Shown here in pieces: positions 29,683-41,342 of a stretch of 64,000 nucleotides of DNA; position 1 is the stretch's first letter; the number at the start of each line of letters is the position of its first letter. A program made the translations under genes and the position numbers. Source of the DNA: Isoetes taiwanensis (Eukaryota; Streptophyta; Lycopodiopsida; Isoetales; Isoetaceae); assembly GCA_021234155.1 (NCBI GenBank), contig JAJEKV010000008.1:20743959-20807958 (forward strand). Reading direction: 5' to 3'. The notes beneath the pieces were generated by a model. It saw only the letters and a list, made by a program, of their open reading frames with translations. It was not told the origin of the DNA and did not search any database.

Positions 29683-30363
29683 AAATTTTGTAAATTTTGT
29701 AGAAGAATTAAAATTTTCATGTAACTATGTTTCTTATTAATATAAAAGTTATTTCCCTCTATAATTAGAAAAAATGTTCTATGCTTGAAATGTAGGAAAT
29801 AGAACCCAATTGTGGTAGAATTCTTCATAGCATGTCTAGAAACACCCTAGAAATCATGACTACAACAAAATTTTGGCAAAAAAAATCATCAAAAATGCAA
29901 AAATTGGGCCAGTCGGGTGAGACCGCGCCAATGGCCTCTGCGTCCCCGACGCGGGCGCGTTTCGCGCGGATTCACCCGCCTACCCCCAAAATTATGCTTT
30001 TAGATGTCAGTTTTGCTCAAAATAAGTTGCTAGTTAGCTTAGAATCGGCCCAATTAGCCGTATTAGCATCTTCAAATTCCCTAAATTGACCAAAAATTGG
30101 CCCAAAACAGGCCAACCGGGTGAGACCGCGCCAAACGCATCTGCGTCCGCGACGCGGAGGCCATCCGCGCGGATTCACCCGGGTCAGCCCATCTTTGAGC
30201 CAAATTAGCCAAATTTGATCCAACAAATTGCCATGTAGTGTTTCTTGCTTTGTTTTGCTTAAGTTTGCACTTCATGGTAGTTCATTTGGATACCCAGAGC
30301 CATAGAACCAAGGTCGTCTTGGGTAGGCACCTTTTTGCACGAACCCCGAGGTCACCCATAGTC
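29683..30363 (+). repeat. Non-coding stretch with duplicated GC-rich hairpin
   Basis: Two similar ~65-bp blocks at 29914-29978 and 30116-30182 share CGGGTGAGACCGCGCCAA, CTGCGTCC-CGACGCGG and GCGCGGATTCACCCG. Each can fold with CGGGTGA/TCACCCG at its base. They sit in an AAAAATTGGSCC-containing ~200-bp duplication. There is no gene here. Confidence 0.7.
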
Positions 30364-30373
30364 TATAAAAATA
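30364..30373 (+). promoter_or_regulatory. TATA box before the unidentified cargo gene
   Basis: TATAAAAATA lies ~118 bases before the ATG at 30482, followed by a pyrimidine-rich leader. Confidence 0.5.
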
Positions 30374-30481
30374 GGCCCCATTTGCCATTTTTCTTCCTAC
30401 AGAACTGCTCCCAGCCCCTTAGGCGATTTTCTGATCCTCCACTGATCTTTGCAAGCCATTTTCTACACCCTTTCCTGCTCA

Positions 30482-32010
30482 ATGGCGCCCAGCAACTTTG
30501 AGAGATGGTACAATGTCGCCACCATATCCATGTGCTTCCAAAGAGATCAAGCCTTCTCTCGGTGGTGATCACTTGTTTGATCTTCACGCAACTTTGACTA
30601 GAACACCCTACTACACGGACATTATGTGCCAATATGACCAGCAGGTCCTACCTTGGGAAGTTAGACTGCCTCCTAGGGGAGGGAATTGGGTATCTCTTGA
30701 GACACTTACCCAAGCCTTAGGTCGAGAGTTGGCAGGATCCAAAGGCAAGAAGCAGCCTATGGGATAGACTAGGACCATGCCCGATTACATGACCCGCAGA
30801 CATAATAGGCATAGGTACCTTTTCAGCTGCATGTTACCCTTGCCCTCTTCATGCACTATAAGTCAATCAACAAAGTAGGGGAACCCTCTCGTCAGCCCTT
30901 AGACTTAGCGCCACTTGATACCACGTGAGAGCCCAGATCAAATCCCAATATAGAGTCCTCCTACAAATACTATGGCACGATGTCGGGGCACCATCTCTAC
31001 GCATCCATGAAGACTACGAGCAGCCTAGGGGAGCGTAACCCGAATGGGAGAGCAGGGAGGCAACAAGAATGCGGAGGTATGCGCCGAGGCATGACGACGA
31101 CGCGAGAACAGCCCATCGACCCACCACCGGATCACAAACACAATCGAGTCATATCGACGGGAGGAGTACATTTTGCAAATGACATCCTCAACTTGTCCCA
31201 TCGTCAGAACAGGTCTTCGAATCGATGAGCTCTTGGGCATGATAGCACACGGAAGAGCGCAGACCTCATCGACTACTCATACCAGAGATCCCAAGGGAGC
31301 CGGGCGAGAGACACTCTTATGCCGGGAGACAATGTTCGGACATAGCAGCCTATCGCCAGATAAGGGAGATCTATCGACAAAGAGGAACCTATCATCTCGA
31401 GGAGGAGTTCCAGCCAGACACAGAGCACACTCTACAAACCGTGGAAGGGCCCAAGCTCAAGCCGACCATCCGAGCCGGGAGCATGAGGGGAAGGGTCCAA
31501 AAGAAAGATCAACTTGGACAATGCAACCAAAGCATGTGGAGGACTCATGAAGACCCCGATGGCGCTGATGCCTACCAAGGGAAGCAACTTCGCAGGAAGG
31601 GCACCGATCGCGAGGCGTAGGGAAGGGCACCGACACTTACTATCTTCCAGCCCCTCAGCCAGGGCAAATGATAGTCTTCCACAAGGAGTTCAGCCCAAGG
31701 GGAAGAACTGTGGCACTTCTCATAGCACTTTTCGGGCTTGGGCAAAGACTGAAGATATACGCCCATGCCGATCACATCATTCTTTTCAACAGGGCGTCGC
31801 GCCCATTGCCTCGATTTTGCGAGAGGGCACCTTAGGGATGCAACACTTTCAAAGGGTAGCAAAGAATAAAGACCGTAACTCCCTCCCTGAACCGGAGATG
31901 GCCCGAGCACTTGAAGGAAGATCGACGAGGAACATCTTGCGCAACCTCGCAAAGGCCTCCGATTCAGGGGATGTCAAGAACTTCTTCGAAGCTTTCGGAG
32001 GCCATTGAAT
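30482..32010 (+). pseudogene. Unidentified decayed gene inside the LTR element
   Basis: A start MAPSNFERWYNVATIS follows a TATA box and leader. Further protein-like pieces in changing frames are PWEVRLPPRGGNWVSLETLT (30640-30720), LRIHEDYEQPRG (~31000), PPDHKHNRVISTGGVHFAND (~31120) and QIREIYRQRGTYHLEEEFQP (~31350). A last stretch runs to the stop near 32008. I see no gag, transposase or other known motif, and the pieces do not resemble the element's own gag at 32.2-33.5 kb. It may be a second captured host gene or a lineage-specific retroelement ORF. It has many stops and frameshifts. Confidence 0.45.
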
Positions 32011-32211
32011 AGTTGTAAAATTTTCTTAAGTTTTGTGCTAAGTATTTCTTGTACCCATTGTGCTAAGATATATCTACCTTATCATGTAATCCTTATGTAT
32101 TAATGACTATTAACCTGCTTTGTCAATGTAAGGCTTTTGTATGATTTCTTATAACTAAAGATAATTCAATTGCAAGTAAAATTGATCAACATCTAACCCA
32201 AATAAAATGTA

Positions 32212-33490
32212 TTGATGATCAATCCTTGCAAGAAGGAACTCAAGTCGCGTGATCTCAAGATCAGCACCGACCACGCAATTGGGTACCAAGGAACTTGTTT
32301 GGCGAGAGAACAGAAGACGTTGAGCAGATATGTCACCGAGGCGGGCCAACGAAGATTGGTGCGTATGAGGAACCAGATGCAACACCTCATCAACTGGGCG
32401 ACACCTCTCATGAATGCACAGGAAGATGGTCCTCCACCTCCACCTTGTTTTCCGGGTGGTGACGAAGTCCCTCAGCAGGAAGGGGAGGGCAACCAGGGGA
32501 ACGTCAGGGATAGGAGAAGGAAGAGGAGAAACCGTGAGTCCATCATCATCTAGCTCCAGCCATCGAGATAGCTCTTCCAGTGAGGACAGCTCTAGCTCCG
32601 ACAGTCAGTCGGGCACACCTAAAGCAAGGAAAAGAGCAAGAAAGACAGGTGACTATCAGAAAAAGGTGGATAGTGCTATGAGCAATGTATGGAAGACAAG
32701 GAAGCTCGGCGGTTCTCGGGAAAGACAAGATCGTATTGGAGGCTGGCATGGCTTGATGAAATGGAAGAATTTGGCAACTCATACGGTATGAAAGACAAGG
32801 ACATAGGGAAAGTTGCTACAGCCTAACCTTATTGGACCGGCAAGGATCCGGTGGAAGGGATATGCTAAATCCAACAAGTCGAAGAGGAACAATTGCGTGG
32901 TTTAAGACCTTGTGCCAGTTGCTTTTCCGCAAGCACTACGCGCCAAGGTCTCATACTAGTAGACGATTCAAATAGCTTTCTGTGCTGAATCGTGGTAGCT
33001 TATCGCTGGCTAAGTATACCCCAAGAATTTATGAGGCTCATGCCGCATGTTCCCCGAGTCTCGAGAGGCAAGCCGTGGATACTTACATTGAGGGGTTGAA
33101 CAGCAATATCAAGAGGCTTGTTAGAGCAATCAACCCAAGGTCGATTCTTGCAGGCGAAGATAAAGCTATAAGTTTGGAGGAGGCACCAGCAACTCCGGCA
33201 GAGAAGGGCCAACCTTCGGGATAAGAGTTCAGGGCAAAGATCGTGGGACAATATCGTGGTAAGCAATCGCCAGCCTACACCATCGTGGAGTCAGCAGCAA
33301 AGGTAAGGGTCGAGCAAAGCTTTTGGGAGGGGGGGGCGCTCTTGCCGCCTCCTAGACAAATTACCGAAAAAAGAGACAGAATGCATTGAGAAAAAGCTAT
33401 GTTTCAGTGCTTCCAGCCCGGGGGCAATCGGGGACATGATTGTCCATTCGCCATGCAAATTTTTGGCGTAAACTCTTGGATTGGGACTCC
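32212..33490 (+). pseudogene. gag: Ty3/gypsy gag remnant
   Basis: The first part reads EAGQRRLVRMRNQMQHLINW, then a Pro/Ser/Arg-rich linker. The capsid core is at ~32895-33170: WFKTLCQLLFRKHYAP, LNRGSLSLAKYTPRIYEAHA and VDTYIEGLNSNIKRLVRAIN, matching the family pattern F..KF.P...Q-G..S...Y...F..L...FI.GL...I. A degenerate zinc knuckle (FQCFQPGGNRGHDC) is at 33402-33443. Gag forms the particle and binds RNA. There are several frameshifts between and within the parts. Protease follows in the same frame as the knuckle. Confidence 0.75.
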
Positions 33491-33760
33491 CCAACGTGGG
33501 GTTTTAATTTGGGGATCGGCGCCACTGGCCAGAGGGCCGGACTTCATAGATGGTGAGTGCCGCATATGTGCAAACATTGAGACAAAGATATATAGAGAAT
33601 CAGTCCGATCACATCGCCAGGACGGGATCATAGATAGTAATCCTTATGTAGTCCCCATAGATACAGGTAGCTCTCATAATTTTGCATCTCCTAGATTGGT
33701 CTGCTTTAATGAAGAACAAGGTATTGAAGTCTAAGCCAAGGCCAGTAGCTATGGCAAACG
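33491..33760 (+). pseudogene. Ty3/gypsy aspartic protease remnant
   Basis: NPYVVPIDTGSSHNFASPRL at ~33641-33700 holds the retropepsin active-site triad D-T-G followed by S-S-H-N-F, typical of plant chromoviruses. It reads in the same frame as the zinc knuckle. The frame breaks at 33734 and the rest of the fold is not legible. The enzyme would cut the Gag-Pol precursor. Confidence 0.75.
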
Positions 33761-34269
33761 CCGCATTCGCACACTAAGGGGAGGAGGATCACCTTTGACA
33801 TAGACCTTAGTGGGGCTAAGTGGCGATGGGGAGCGTAAGTCATGGACATCTGAAGATATGATCCGATAGTGGGGATGGAATTTTTGAAGCCGGCCAAAAG
33901 CCATGATTGATTGCGAATCGAATGAAGTCACCATGACGGCACCCGCACGGCGCCAAGTTGATAGTGAAAGGTAAGAAGCTAGATTCTCCTATGCGTTGTA
34001 TTTCTTTGAAGCAACTAAGAAGAGTATAGAAAGGAATAAGGTGGATTACATCTTGAGGATGGAATCAGTTGAGCCAGGCAAGCAAGATGGAAGTGACCCA
34101 AAGGGAAATCGCTTGCCCGGCGCAGATAGCAAGGCTTATTTCAGAGTTCAAGGATGTATTTCCGGATGAAATCCCAAGCTGCCACCTTATAGGGGTGTGA
34201 AATGTGAGATCACATTGGCTCCGGATCTGAAGCCTAAAGAAGGGCGCCATATAGAATGAGCACCCCAGT

Positions 34270-34900
34270 AATTGATTGAGCTCAAGAAACAAAACTTCAG
34301 AATTGCTCGAGCTTGGATTTATAAGAGCAAGTGTGTCTCCTTTCGGAGCACCTATACTCTTTGTGAAGAAGAAAGATGGGAGCTTAAGAATGTGCATAGA
34401 CTATCGCCAGCTTAATAAGCAGACGATAAAGAACAAGTATGCATTGCCAAGGGCAGATGATCTAATGGACCAGTTAGAAGGAGAAAAGGTATTCTCTAAA
34501 ATTGATTTGAGGTCAGGATACCATCAGATAAGAATAAAAGAAGAGGATATCCATAAGACCGCTTTCAGAACGCGGTATGGTCACTTTGAATTTACAGTAA
34601 TGCCCTTTGGACTATCGAATGCTCCAGCAACGTTTATGCGCCTCATGAACGACATCTTCAGAGACTTCTTGGATGAGTTTGTTATTGTCTTCTTCGACGA
34701 CATCCTAATCTACAGCAAGTCCCTTGAGGAGCATTGTCGAAGATCTCAGAAAGTGTTGGAGAAATTGAGACGTCATCGGTTGTATGGGAAGCTCTCTAAG
34801 TGCCACTTTTGCAACAAAATGAAAGGAATATTTGGGGCATGTAGTAACATCCGAGGGAATCTCCACGTATCCATCTAAGATTGAGGCAATAGTTGATTGG
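34270..34900 (+). pseudogene. pol: Ty3/gypsy reverse transcriptase
   Basis: 200 codons are open. They contain [103 protein letters not shown] and [15 protein letters not shown]. These are the ordered RT motifs, with catalytic D of KIDL and the FFDD box (Y/F-x-D-D). It is the best-preserved part of the element. A frameshift at ~34835 ([13 protein letters not shown]) ends it. It copies the element's RNA into cDNA. Confidence 0.95.
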
Positions 34901-35470
34901 CCAGCTCCAAGGAATGTGGCGTAAGTAAAGAAGCTCGGGTTGGCGGGATATTACGTAAAGTTCGTTGAAGGACTTTGCTAAGTGGGCGTCCCCTACGCCG
35001 GACCTCACTAAGGCCAAGAAGATTAAGGATTGGACTAGCCATTGGTTAGAGAAAGTCCAAGCTTCTTTTGAGAAGCTTAAAGAGGCCCTAACGACGGCCA
35101 CCGATGCTTGTTCTTCGGATCCGAGTAAAGATAAGTTGGTAGCAAAAGATGCAAGCAAGATAGCAACAGGCGGTCTTGATGCAAGAAGGAAGGGTAGTCG
35201 CCACGACTCGAAGAAGATGAACGACGCCGAAAGCAACGCTACCCAACCCATGATCGAGCTGCTAGCCATTGTCGGGCATTGAGGATATGGAGGCATTATC
35301 TGCCGGAAGGAAGTTTCAGCTTGGATACCGGATCACCGGCCTTCAAGATCTTTTTCACCCGCCACTCCTCAACTTAAGGCAAAGGAGGTGGATGGAATTC
35401 CTGAGGAGTATGATTTTGACATTATATATAAGCCCGTAAGCTTAATGTTGTAGCGGATGCCCTCTCCGGG
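34901..35470 (+). pseudogene. RT connection/RNase H remnant
   Basis: FEKLKEALTTATDA is the usual F..LK.ALT.AP segment. SKDKLVAKDASKIATGGLDA corresponds to the first RNase H strand with its catalytic Asp (...D.SK.F.V..DAS..G.GA). WRHYLP near 35290 and DFDIIYKP near 35420 (EEYDFDIIYKPVS) match the end of the domain. Frame changes throughout. RNase H removes template RNA. Confidence 0.7.
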
Positions 35471-35689
35471 GAGACCATTTCGCACAAGGACGATTGTAAT
35501 CGCGATTTCCACTCTTCGAGTGAGTTTGGCAAGAAGATTGAGGAGTCCTTGCCAACAGATGTGGACTTCAAGGAGGTATGGGAAAGCCTTTCCAAGGAAG
35601 CCGAACGTATAAGGAGCGGGAAGTCTTTAAGCATTATAAGAAGGAAGGCAACATGTTGTACCACAAGCATAAGTTGTGTGTGCCCTAAT

Positions 35690-36370
35690 CATCGTGGGTA
35701 AGGAAGCTAATTCTTCATGACACACATAACAGCCCAATAGCGAGGGCATGCTGGGCTTCATGAAGACCTATTTCAAGATTCAAGTAGCTACTTCGCCGTG
35801 AATGAAGAGGCGATAGCTGCATATATTCCTGGATTGCCGCTATGTCACAGACCAAAGCGAAAGCAACCCGATTCCAGTGCTCTTGAGCCATTGGGGGTGC
35901 CAAATGCAAAGTGGGAGGTCATAAGCATGGATTTCATCACGGTCTCCCTAGAACTCTTCGAGGCAAGGATGCATTGATGGTTGTCGTAGATAAGTTATCT
36001 AAGATGGCACATTTTGTGCCTTGCAAGACTATCGACACCGATTAGATAACGCCAAGTTATTTGTAAGGGAGATTTTCGAGACTCCATGGCATGCCTCGGA
36101 GATAATATCCTCGATAGGGATTCCAAGTTTATGAGTGCCTTACGGCAGGACCTCTTCAAAGACCATTCGCACGAAGCTCTCCATGAGCACGGCATATCAT
36201 CCCCAAAACGTGATGGCCGGACGGGAGGACGAATCGGATCATTGAAGACATGCTTCGGGCTATGTGTGAACAAGCAGTCCAAGTGGGATGAGTACATCCA
36301 CTTGGTGGAATTTGCCTACAACAAGGCACCCGGGAGTCATCTCGGATGTCTCCTTTCATGGTAAATTACG
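35690..36370 (+). pseudogene. Ty3/gypsy integrase remnant
   Basis: The HHCC start is seen as HDTHNSPIARA at ~35718. The DDE core begins [16 protein letters not shown] (first Asp) and [20 protein letters not shown] at ~35910-36030. The second Asp region is NILDRDSKFMSALRQDLF (~36100). The Glu region is degraded (KRDGRTGGRIGSL for the HPQTDGQTER block). SKWDEYIHLVEFAYNKAPGS closes the core. The enzyme inserts cDNA into the genome. There are multiple frameshifts, so this copy is dead. Confidence 0.85.
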
Positions 36371-36769
36371 GGTACCGGTGCTTAACCCCCGGATACCGGC
36401 ACAATCAGGTCCAAGGTAGAAGTATCCCAAACAGATGTTAGGGGATATCAAACAGTGGAAGAAGTAAGGGGTTATTTATTGGCAGCAAGAAGTCGGCGTA
36501 AGAGTGTAGCCCAAACTACCTGACCGTAAAGAGAATTCAAGGCGCGAGCGATAGCCCTCGGGTTGAAGATAAAGGTGAAACAAGCCAAAGCCTGGATTGG
36601 GAGTTTGCAAAAACTTGCCCCCGGTGGGCTGGTCCGTTCAAGATTTTGGAGAGAGTGGGCTCTCAAGCCTACAAGTTGGATCTTCCGTACCCATCTCAAG
36701 GTGCACAAGGTCTTCCACGAAGTTTATTAAAAAGGCACAATCCTAACCCCAGGAGGTTTTGGATACTCC

Positions 36770-36990
36770 AACCTTGTTGGAAATGACGGAGGAGCAAGTA
36801 GAAATAGTGCCTGAATTGCTTAGCTTCTTGATAAGTCATTCAAGAAGACTAGGAGGTCTCAGTTCCTCCAAGATTTGGTTAAGTGGAAGCATTTTTACCG
36901 TGGAAGATGACATGGGTATTGAAGCAAGACTTGGAGAAGCAATACCCGTGAGTTTATGAAGGAGTTTGATGGGCGAAGTCGCCTCCCAAT
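36770..36990 (+). pseudogene. Chromodomain-like C-terminus of integrase
   Basis: In shifting frames LLDKSFKKTRRSQFLQDLVK, WKHFYRG and REFMKEFDGRSR resemble the K-x-R-x-x....LVKWK....A-T-W-E...F...F pattern of chromovirus chromodomains, which direct insertion into certain chromatin. The ATWE segment is damaged, so the assignment is tentative. Confidence 0.5.
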
Positions 36991-37886
36991 TTGGTCGACC
37001 CGACTTGCCGTGTGGTTAGCTAGTATGTTGTTAGTTAGCCTTAAGCCCGGCGCATGCATTCTAGTTACTAGGGTGCATGTGCGGAAACCTTGGATCGTGT
37101 GGGCGATGATGGGATACACCTTTAGGGCATTCTCTAGGCCACACGCACTAAAGAGGCGCGCATGACCATTAGGGTCATGTGAGTGAGGAATGAGGCATAG
37201 TGGGCGATGATGGGACATCGATCGGATGATCTCTATGCCACGATGCGGGTACGCACACCGGGCCGTAGGGAGGGTCATGGTGAAGGTTAAAGTGATCATC
37301 TTGCCGATGATGGGATCGTGGAGACGTTCCTAGCTTCAAACCCGTGGGGCATGATGCACTAGGGGTACTTTCGGCACCGGTAACCGAAAGTACAAGGTAG
37401 CACTCGATCATGGGCGATGATGGGAGCATCTTAAATGATCCTTAAGCTCAAATCCGAAAGGGCCATGATCTTGGGCAAGGTAGTAGGACAACCTTGAGTC
37501 AAGAGTTCGCTCAAGGAGGTAAGGGGTGGTCCCCTAAAACCACAAATTATTAACTAAACTAACGTAATGTGCTCCTTTTGCGTGGCAAGTAGAAGGTGGA
37601 CCTCAACGAGGAGCGCATTACGAGAAGATAGGGGAGCCATAATTTAGATTATGAACCCTAATAACTCTTACCATAATGTTTTGAATTATCGTGAAGAAAT
37701 AACCGTGTTAAGGCTATATAATTTTGTATAAGTACAAATATAGCCTAAAAATTTTGACGTGAACTAATAAAACTTGATTGCTATAATAAACTAAAGGTTA
37801 TGACATGTTGTTGCTTGTCGGGCATAAGGTAGGTTCGTCACCTTAAGCGCAATGCTTGAGGGCGAAGATTGTCCTAAGGGGAGAAA
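36991..37886 (+). repeat. 3' non-coding region with ~100-bp spaced motif and a hairpin
   Basis: GGGCGATGATGGGA occurs at ~37104, 37203, 37304 (changed first bases) and 37409, a spacing of 99-105 bp. A perfect 10-bp stem GTACTTTCGG/CCGAAAGTAC is at 37364-37392. The polypurine tract lies at 37876-37886, directly before the 3' LTR. Confidence 0.75.
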
Positions 37887-39520
37887 TGTGACGGTCCGTG
37901 GGAATATCGCCATAAATACGTATATTCCTCGGATCCGTCACCATACAAGTCTATCTTCATAGCCTTGTATACCATAGATTGTGGCACTAGGGCATGGCTA
38001 AGTTATTCTCATAACTTAGCCAACCATAGGTTAAGCCATTATCCACGTGGCCTTAACCTATTGGGGCACCGCCACACGAGGACTCACCGATTGGTGCCAC
38101 ATGGCATCCTAGGTGGACCTAACTCATATAGGCATAAACCCTAACCCTAGACCTCTTTCCAGCCCTAGCACCCGGAGACTCACCTACTGCTTGAAACCCC
38201 GCTTTGAACATCGCTTGTCGTGGCATAGACTGGTGCAAACAGCCCAAAGAGGGGGTAGACTCGTTCTTGGAGTAGGAGCCGCATCTCGTGAGCTCCGGAG
38301 ACCATGGAGGCACACGGATCTGGAGGGAGAGCTTCAGGAGCAGGTATGTAGGATAGTGGTTGTGATAGCTCATCTGGGAATTAGCATTCCAGATATGCTA
38401 GTATTTTGTATCTAGAGTAGAGCCATCCTAGAACCCATATTCAACATCTTGAACCCTAATCAAGGAACCCTAACTATTAGTTAGATTTGTATGATTAGGT
38501 TAAGATGTTATTCTTATGATTATTCTCATGATGTGATGAGTATGGATGTTGGTTGATCTTGTTTGCTCCTCTTGTATTGGGAAGGGGGGTAGAGACCTAG
38601 AGCCATATGTAGTATGCTCCTAGAGTAGACCCCTTAGTTCCTATTATTGCGGCCTGTGCATAGGAGCCCACCAGGCTATTGAGGCTATGATATGACTCAG
38701 CACCATATAACAGGGCTAGAGGGAAAGTGGAGGGAGGATCCCTGCCGAGTGGGGGCTTCGGGGGATCCCATAGTGGGCTAGGCTTATGGTCGGTCACTTA
38801 CTGTGGGGCCGAGCATGGGTCCGACACTTCCCGGGCAATGGTGTTGCCACGCCTCTCGAGAGCTGCAAGTGTTGGCTTGGCTCTCGCTTTGGGGGTTCAC
38901 GGCAGTAATCGTGTCGCCATCGGTTCTCCTAGCCTCCCGCGGCACCTCTAGATCCCGGGAAGGGGAGATGCAACCCTTCCGCCTCATCGGACCAGGGGAG
39001 ATGCAACCCGAGTAGTCCCGGGTGGGTGATACCATGGGATTGCGTGATCCGAAGGCTAGAGTCCCCGTCAGAGCCTGATCTAGCCCATCTCAAAGTATGC
39101 ACAGGAGGGGCGGATGGAGTGGTCAACCCTAGCCATTGTTCTATGCCACCCTCGCCATTGCCATGACTCGTCTTCTATCTTGAGGCCTAGCCGGTCAGTC
39201 ATCCTCCTTACGAAGTCCGAGCCGGGTAGGAGCTCTCATGTTTTATGGTTCGTGATTATCATCTTTGCCTTGGATTATGAGTGATGCACTACCCTTCGAG
39301 GTAGTATTTGTATATGTTGATGCTAGTTCGACGTGTTATCGCTTCGCCAAGTATAGGAGCCCATAGGGGAAGGGCGCCAAGACACCTTTTCAATTTTTCC
39401 CGCACTAAGAGTCACCTCGAGTGCGGGGTAGACGGAAGGGCCCATGCGGTTGTTGAGCGGATGGGGATTTCTGCCAGTGTGGGGTACGCGGCCGACGACG
39501 TTTAGCGTGGGAGCGTCACA
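37887..39520 (+). repeat. 3' LTR
   Basis: TGTGACGGTCC...GCGTCACA, 1634 bp, matching the 5' LTR with many small indels. It is followed at once by the TCCGG duplication. Confidence 0.95.
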
Positions 39521-41008
39521 TCCGGGTTAATCTTACTTCGGTCAATCTGCGTTTCGGGATCTTGTACCACCTGTGACCCCTCTCCTCCACCACCATGTGA
39601 TGTCTCTCCTCCACCACCATGTGATGTCTCTCCTGGAGTAGGTCCAGTCAGTGTCAAAACCTTACGAGAGTCCATGGCTGCTGGATCAAGCAAGGGATTA
39701 ATGACGTTGTCAATTCTTCCAAGAATCCCTAGTATACATTGGATCTTTTTTCCATCATGCTCATAGGCCACACTACTCCTTTTTAACTGTAATGATGCCC
39801 TAGTAAAAGCCCCACCAGAAAAAAAGTCCAGAACAAAGTTACTTGGAGGGCAGAGCTTATCGACAAGGTATCTTTCGCTGAAGCGGGACCAACCGCCAGA
39901 ACCAAGTATTCCCCTTCCATACCTTGCCAACCGTATTTGAACCTGTCCCTCAGTAGCTTGTTAGCCAGATTCTCTGGCTCGGCACCAACTGCATCTTTAT
40001 GGGTCTTAGGAACTTCAGGTGCTTTCCGGGGATGTTCACCATAAAACCTGAGATCCAGGTGTTCATCAGGCTGTGCTTGGGCTGAGATCCTGGTGGCTAG
40101 AACCACAGCTGTTGGCTCTTTTATGCCACCACCTGGTGCCCACCCACTTTCCTCTTCATACATGCCTAAGTAAACTCTAGATCTGGATTCTAGTCTCTCC
40201 GGCGGTCTGGGAAGAGACTCGTATGTTCCGGCCTAGCAAAACATATTATCCAGTATGTCTCAACATCTGTCATCTTAGAAGCAGCATCAAAGAATTTGGC
40301 CAGAGTGGCGGGATCCCAAATCGGAGTAATTTGCCTCGCATCCAAACAGATCATGCTGGCAGGCAACACGATCCGATCCTGGACAATCCCACCACTAGAA
40401 ACGCACTCCACAAAAAATCTTTTGAACTCGTCCTCGGCCTCGGGCTTTAGAATCTTACGGATGGATCTACCTAATGAGAAGGGCACATTACCATGGGCCC
40501 TCTTCAAGTATTCCTCTGAGACCCACTTATTATGCACCACACCCCACGATAGGAGGGTTGAGTCTGGGAATCCGTCGGACACCTTTCTCAAGTCCTCGAA
40601 CTTTCTGTACTTGATTCCAAGTTCATCATGGATGTAGTTGAGAATCTCCTTCTTCATGTAGGCAAGAATCCTCAAGTTCTGTGCTCTCGTCTTGAAAAAA
40701 TTATCACCCTTATAATCCGATGTGACCTTAACATAAATGTCCCCTCTGATGGCTTCCTGGAGGACAGTTCTGCAATCTTCATAATCCAGGCCTCTCATGC
40801 ATCTGAGGTAGTTCTCGCTAAAATAGTCCTTATCCTTTGCCCAATTGACTGCTATTTGTTGGCCCTTGTTATCTTTCAGCTCACCCTTTTTCCATTTATT
40901 CCACATTTGGCGAAAGAGAGCGTAAATGTCGTCTGGCATGAAAACGAACCTGTTGACATCCTTGGTATGCTTTCCCCTGAGAATCTTGTCAACCATTTCA
41001 AGGTAATG
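39521..41008 (-). pseudogene. ParB-like gene, exon 2: possible DNA-methyltransferase-like part
   Basis: Minus strand. A CCTTTCAG acceptor at 41009-41016 precedes HYLEMVDKILRGKHTK. A long clean frame runs to 40190 with FMPDDIYALFRQMWNKWKKG, STLLSWGVVHNKWVSEEYLK, ICLDARQITPIWDPATLAKF and YWIICFARPEH. After a frameshift: YEEESGWAPGGGI, LDLRFYGEHPRKAPEVP and RFKYGWQG. After another: FVLDFFSGGAFTRASL, reminiscent of the glycine-rich motif I (F.G.G) of N4/N6 DNA methylases, then AYEHDGKK and GILGRIDNVINPLLDP. No clear DPPY is seen, so activity is doubtful. It ends with Gly/Ser repeats and is cut by the LTR element at 39521. A paralogue lies at 51207-52169. Confidence 0.5.
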
Positions 41009-41342
41009 CTGAAAGGCAAACCAAATATGTTAGAGCGTGAATGCAGCAAAGCAGTGTCAAATGGCGTCGCTGCGCTATTTGGCATCAAATGGCGCAGCGG
41101 CGCCATTTGATGCCAAATGGCACAGCGGCGCCATTTGCTTCATACGATGGTACATACCTTGTATTCGTCACTTCTTGATTGGCCTTTTCCTGCTGGTGCT
41201 GGTTTCCGCGACTCGGTATTGCCTACGCAGTGGTGTATCCGATCTCTGCGTGGGGTTCCTTAAACACCGCCCCGCTATGATGTCATTGACATCCACACCG
41301 AAATGAAAGGTCCAAGTCACTCGATTACTCCAGAAAGAACTC
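41009..41342 (-). repeat. Probable intron with AAATGGCGC palindromes
   Basis: Between the ParB-like exon and exon 2, 41050-41140 holds AAATGGCGTCGCTGCGCTATTT, CAAATGGCGCAGCGGCGCC and CAAATGGCACAGCGGCGCC, alternating inverted copies of one ~22-bp palindrome. Frames at 41168-41342 (FTLIGESSFWSNRVTWTF, VNDIIAGRCLRN) may be a further coding piece in another frame. Confidence 0.6.

Larger units (their letters stand above)
21911..39520 (+). mobile_element. Ty3/gypsy LTR retrotransposon with nested insertions and extra genes
   Basis: Two ~1.64-kb LTRs (21911-23557 and 37887-39520) begin TGTGACGG and end CGTCACA. There is a 5-bp TSD, an initiator-Met PBS (23559-23570) and a purine tract AAGGGGAGAAA at 37876-37886. 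Internal order: MITE, H3-like gene (split by a 4.1-kb T-family element), GC-rich repeats, an unidentified gene, gag, protease, RT, RNase H, integrase, chromodomain-like tail. The order PR-RT-RH-INT marks Ty3/gypsy (Metaviridae). The LTRs differ by many small indels and all frames are broken, so it is an old dead copy. About 8.6 kb between PBS and gag is highly unusual. Confidence 0.92.
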
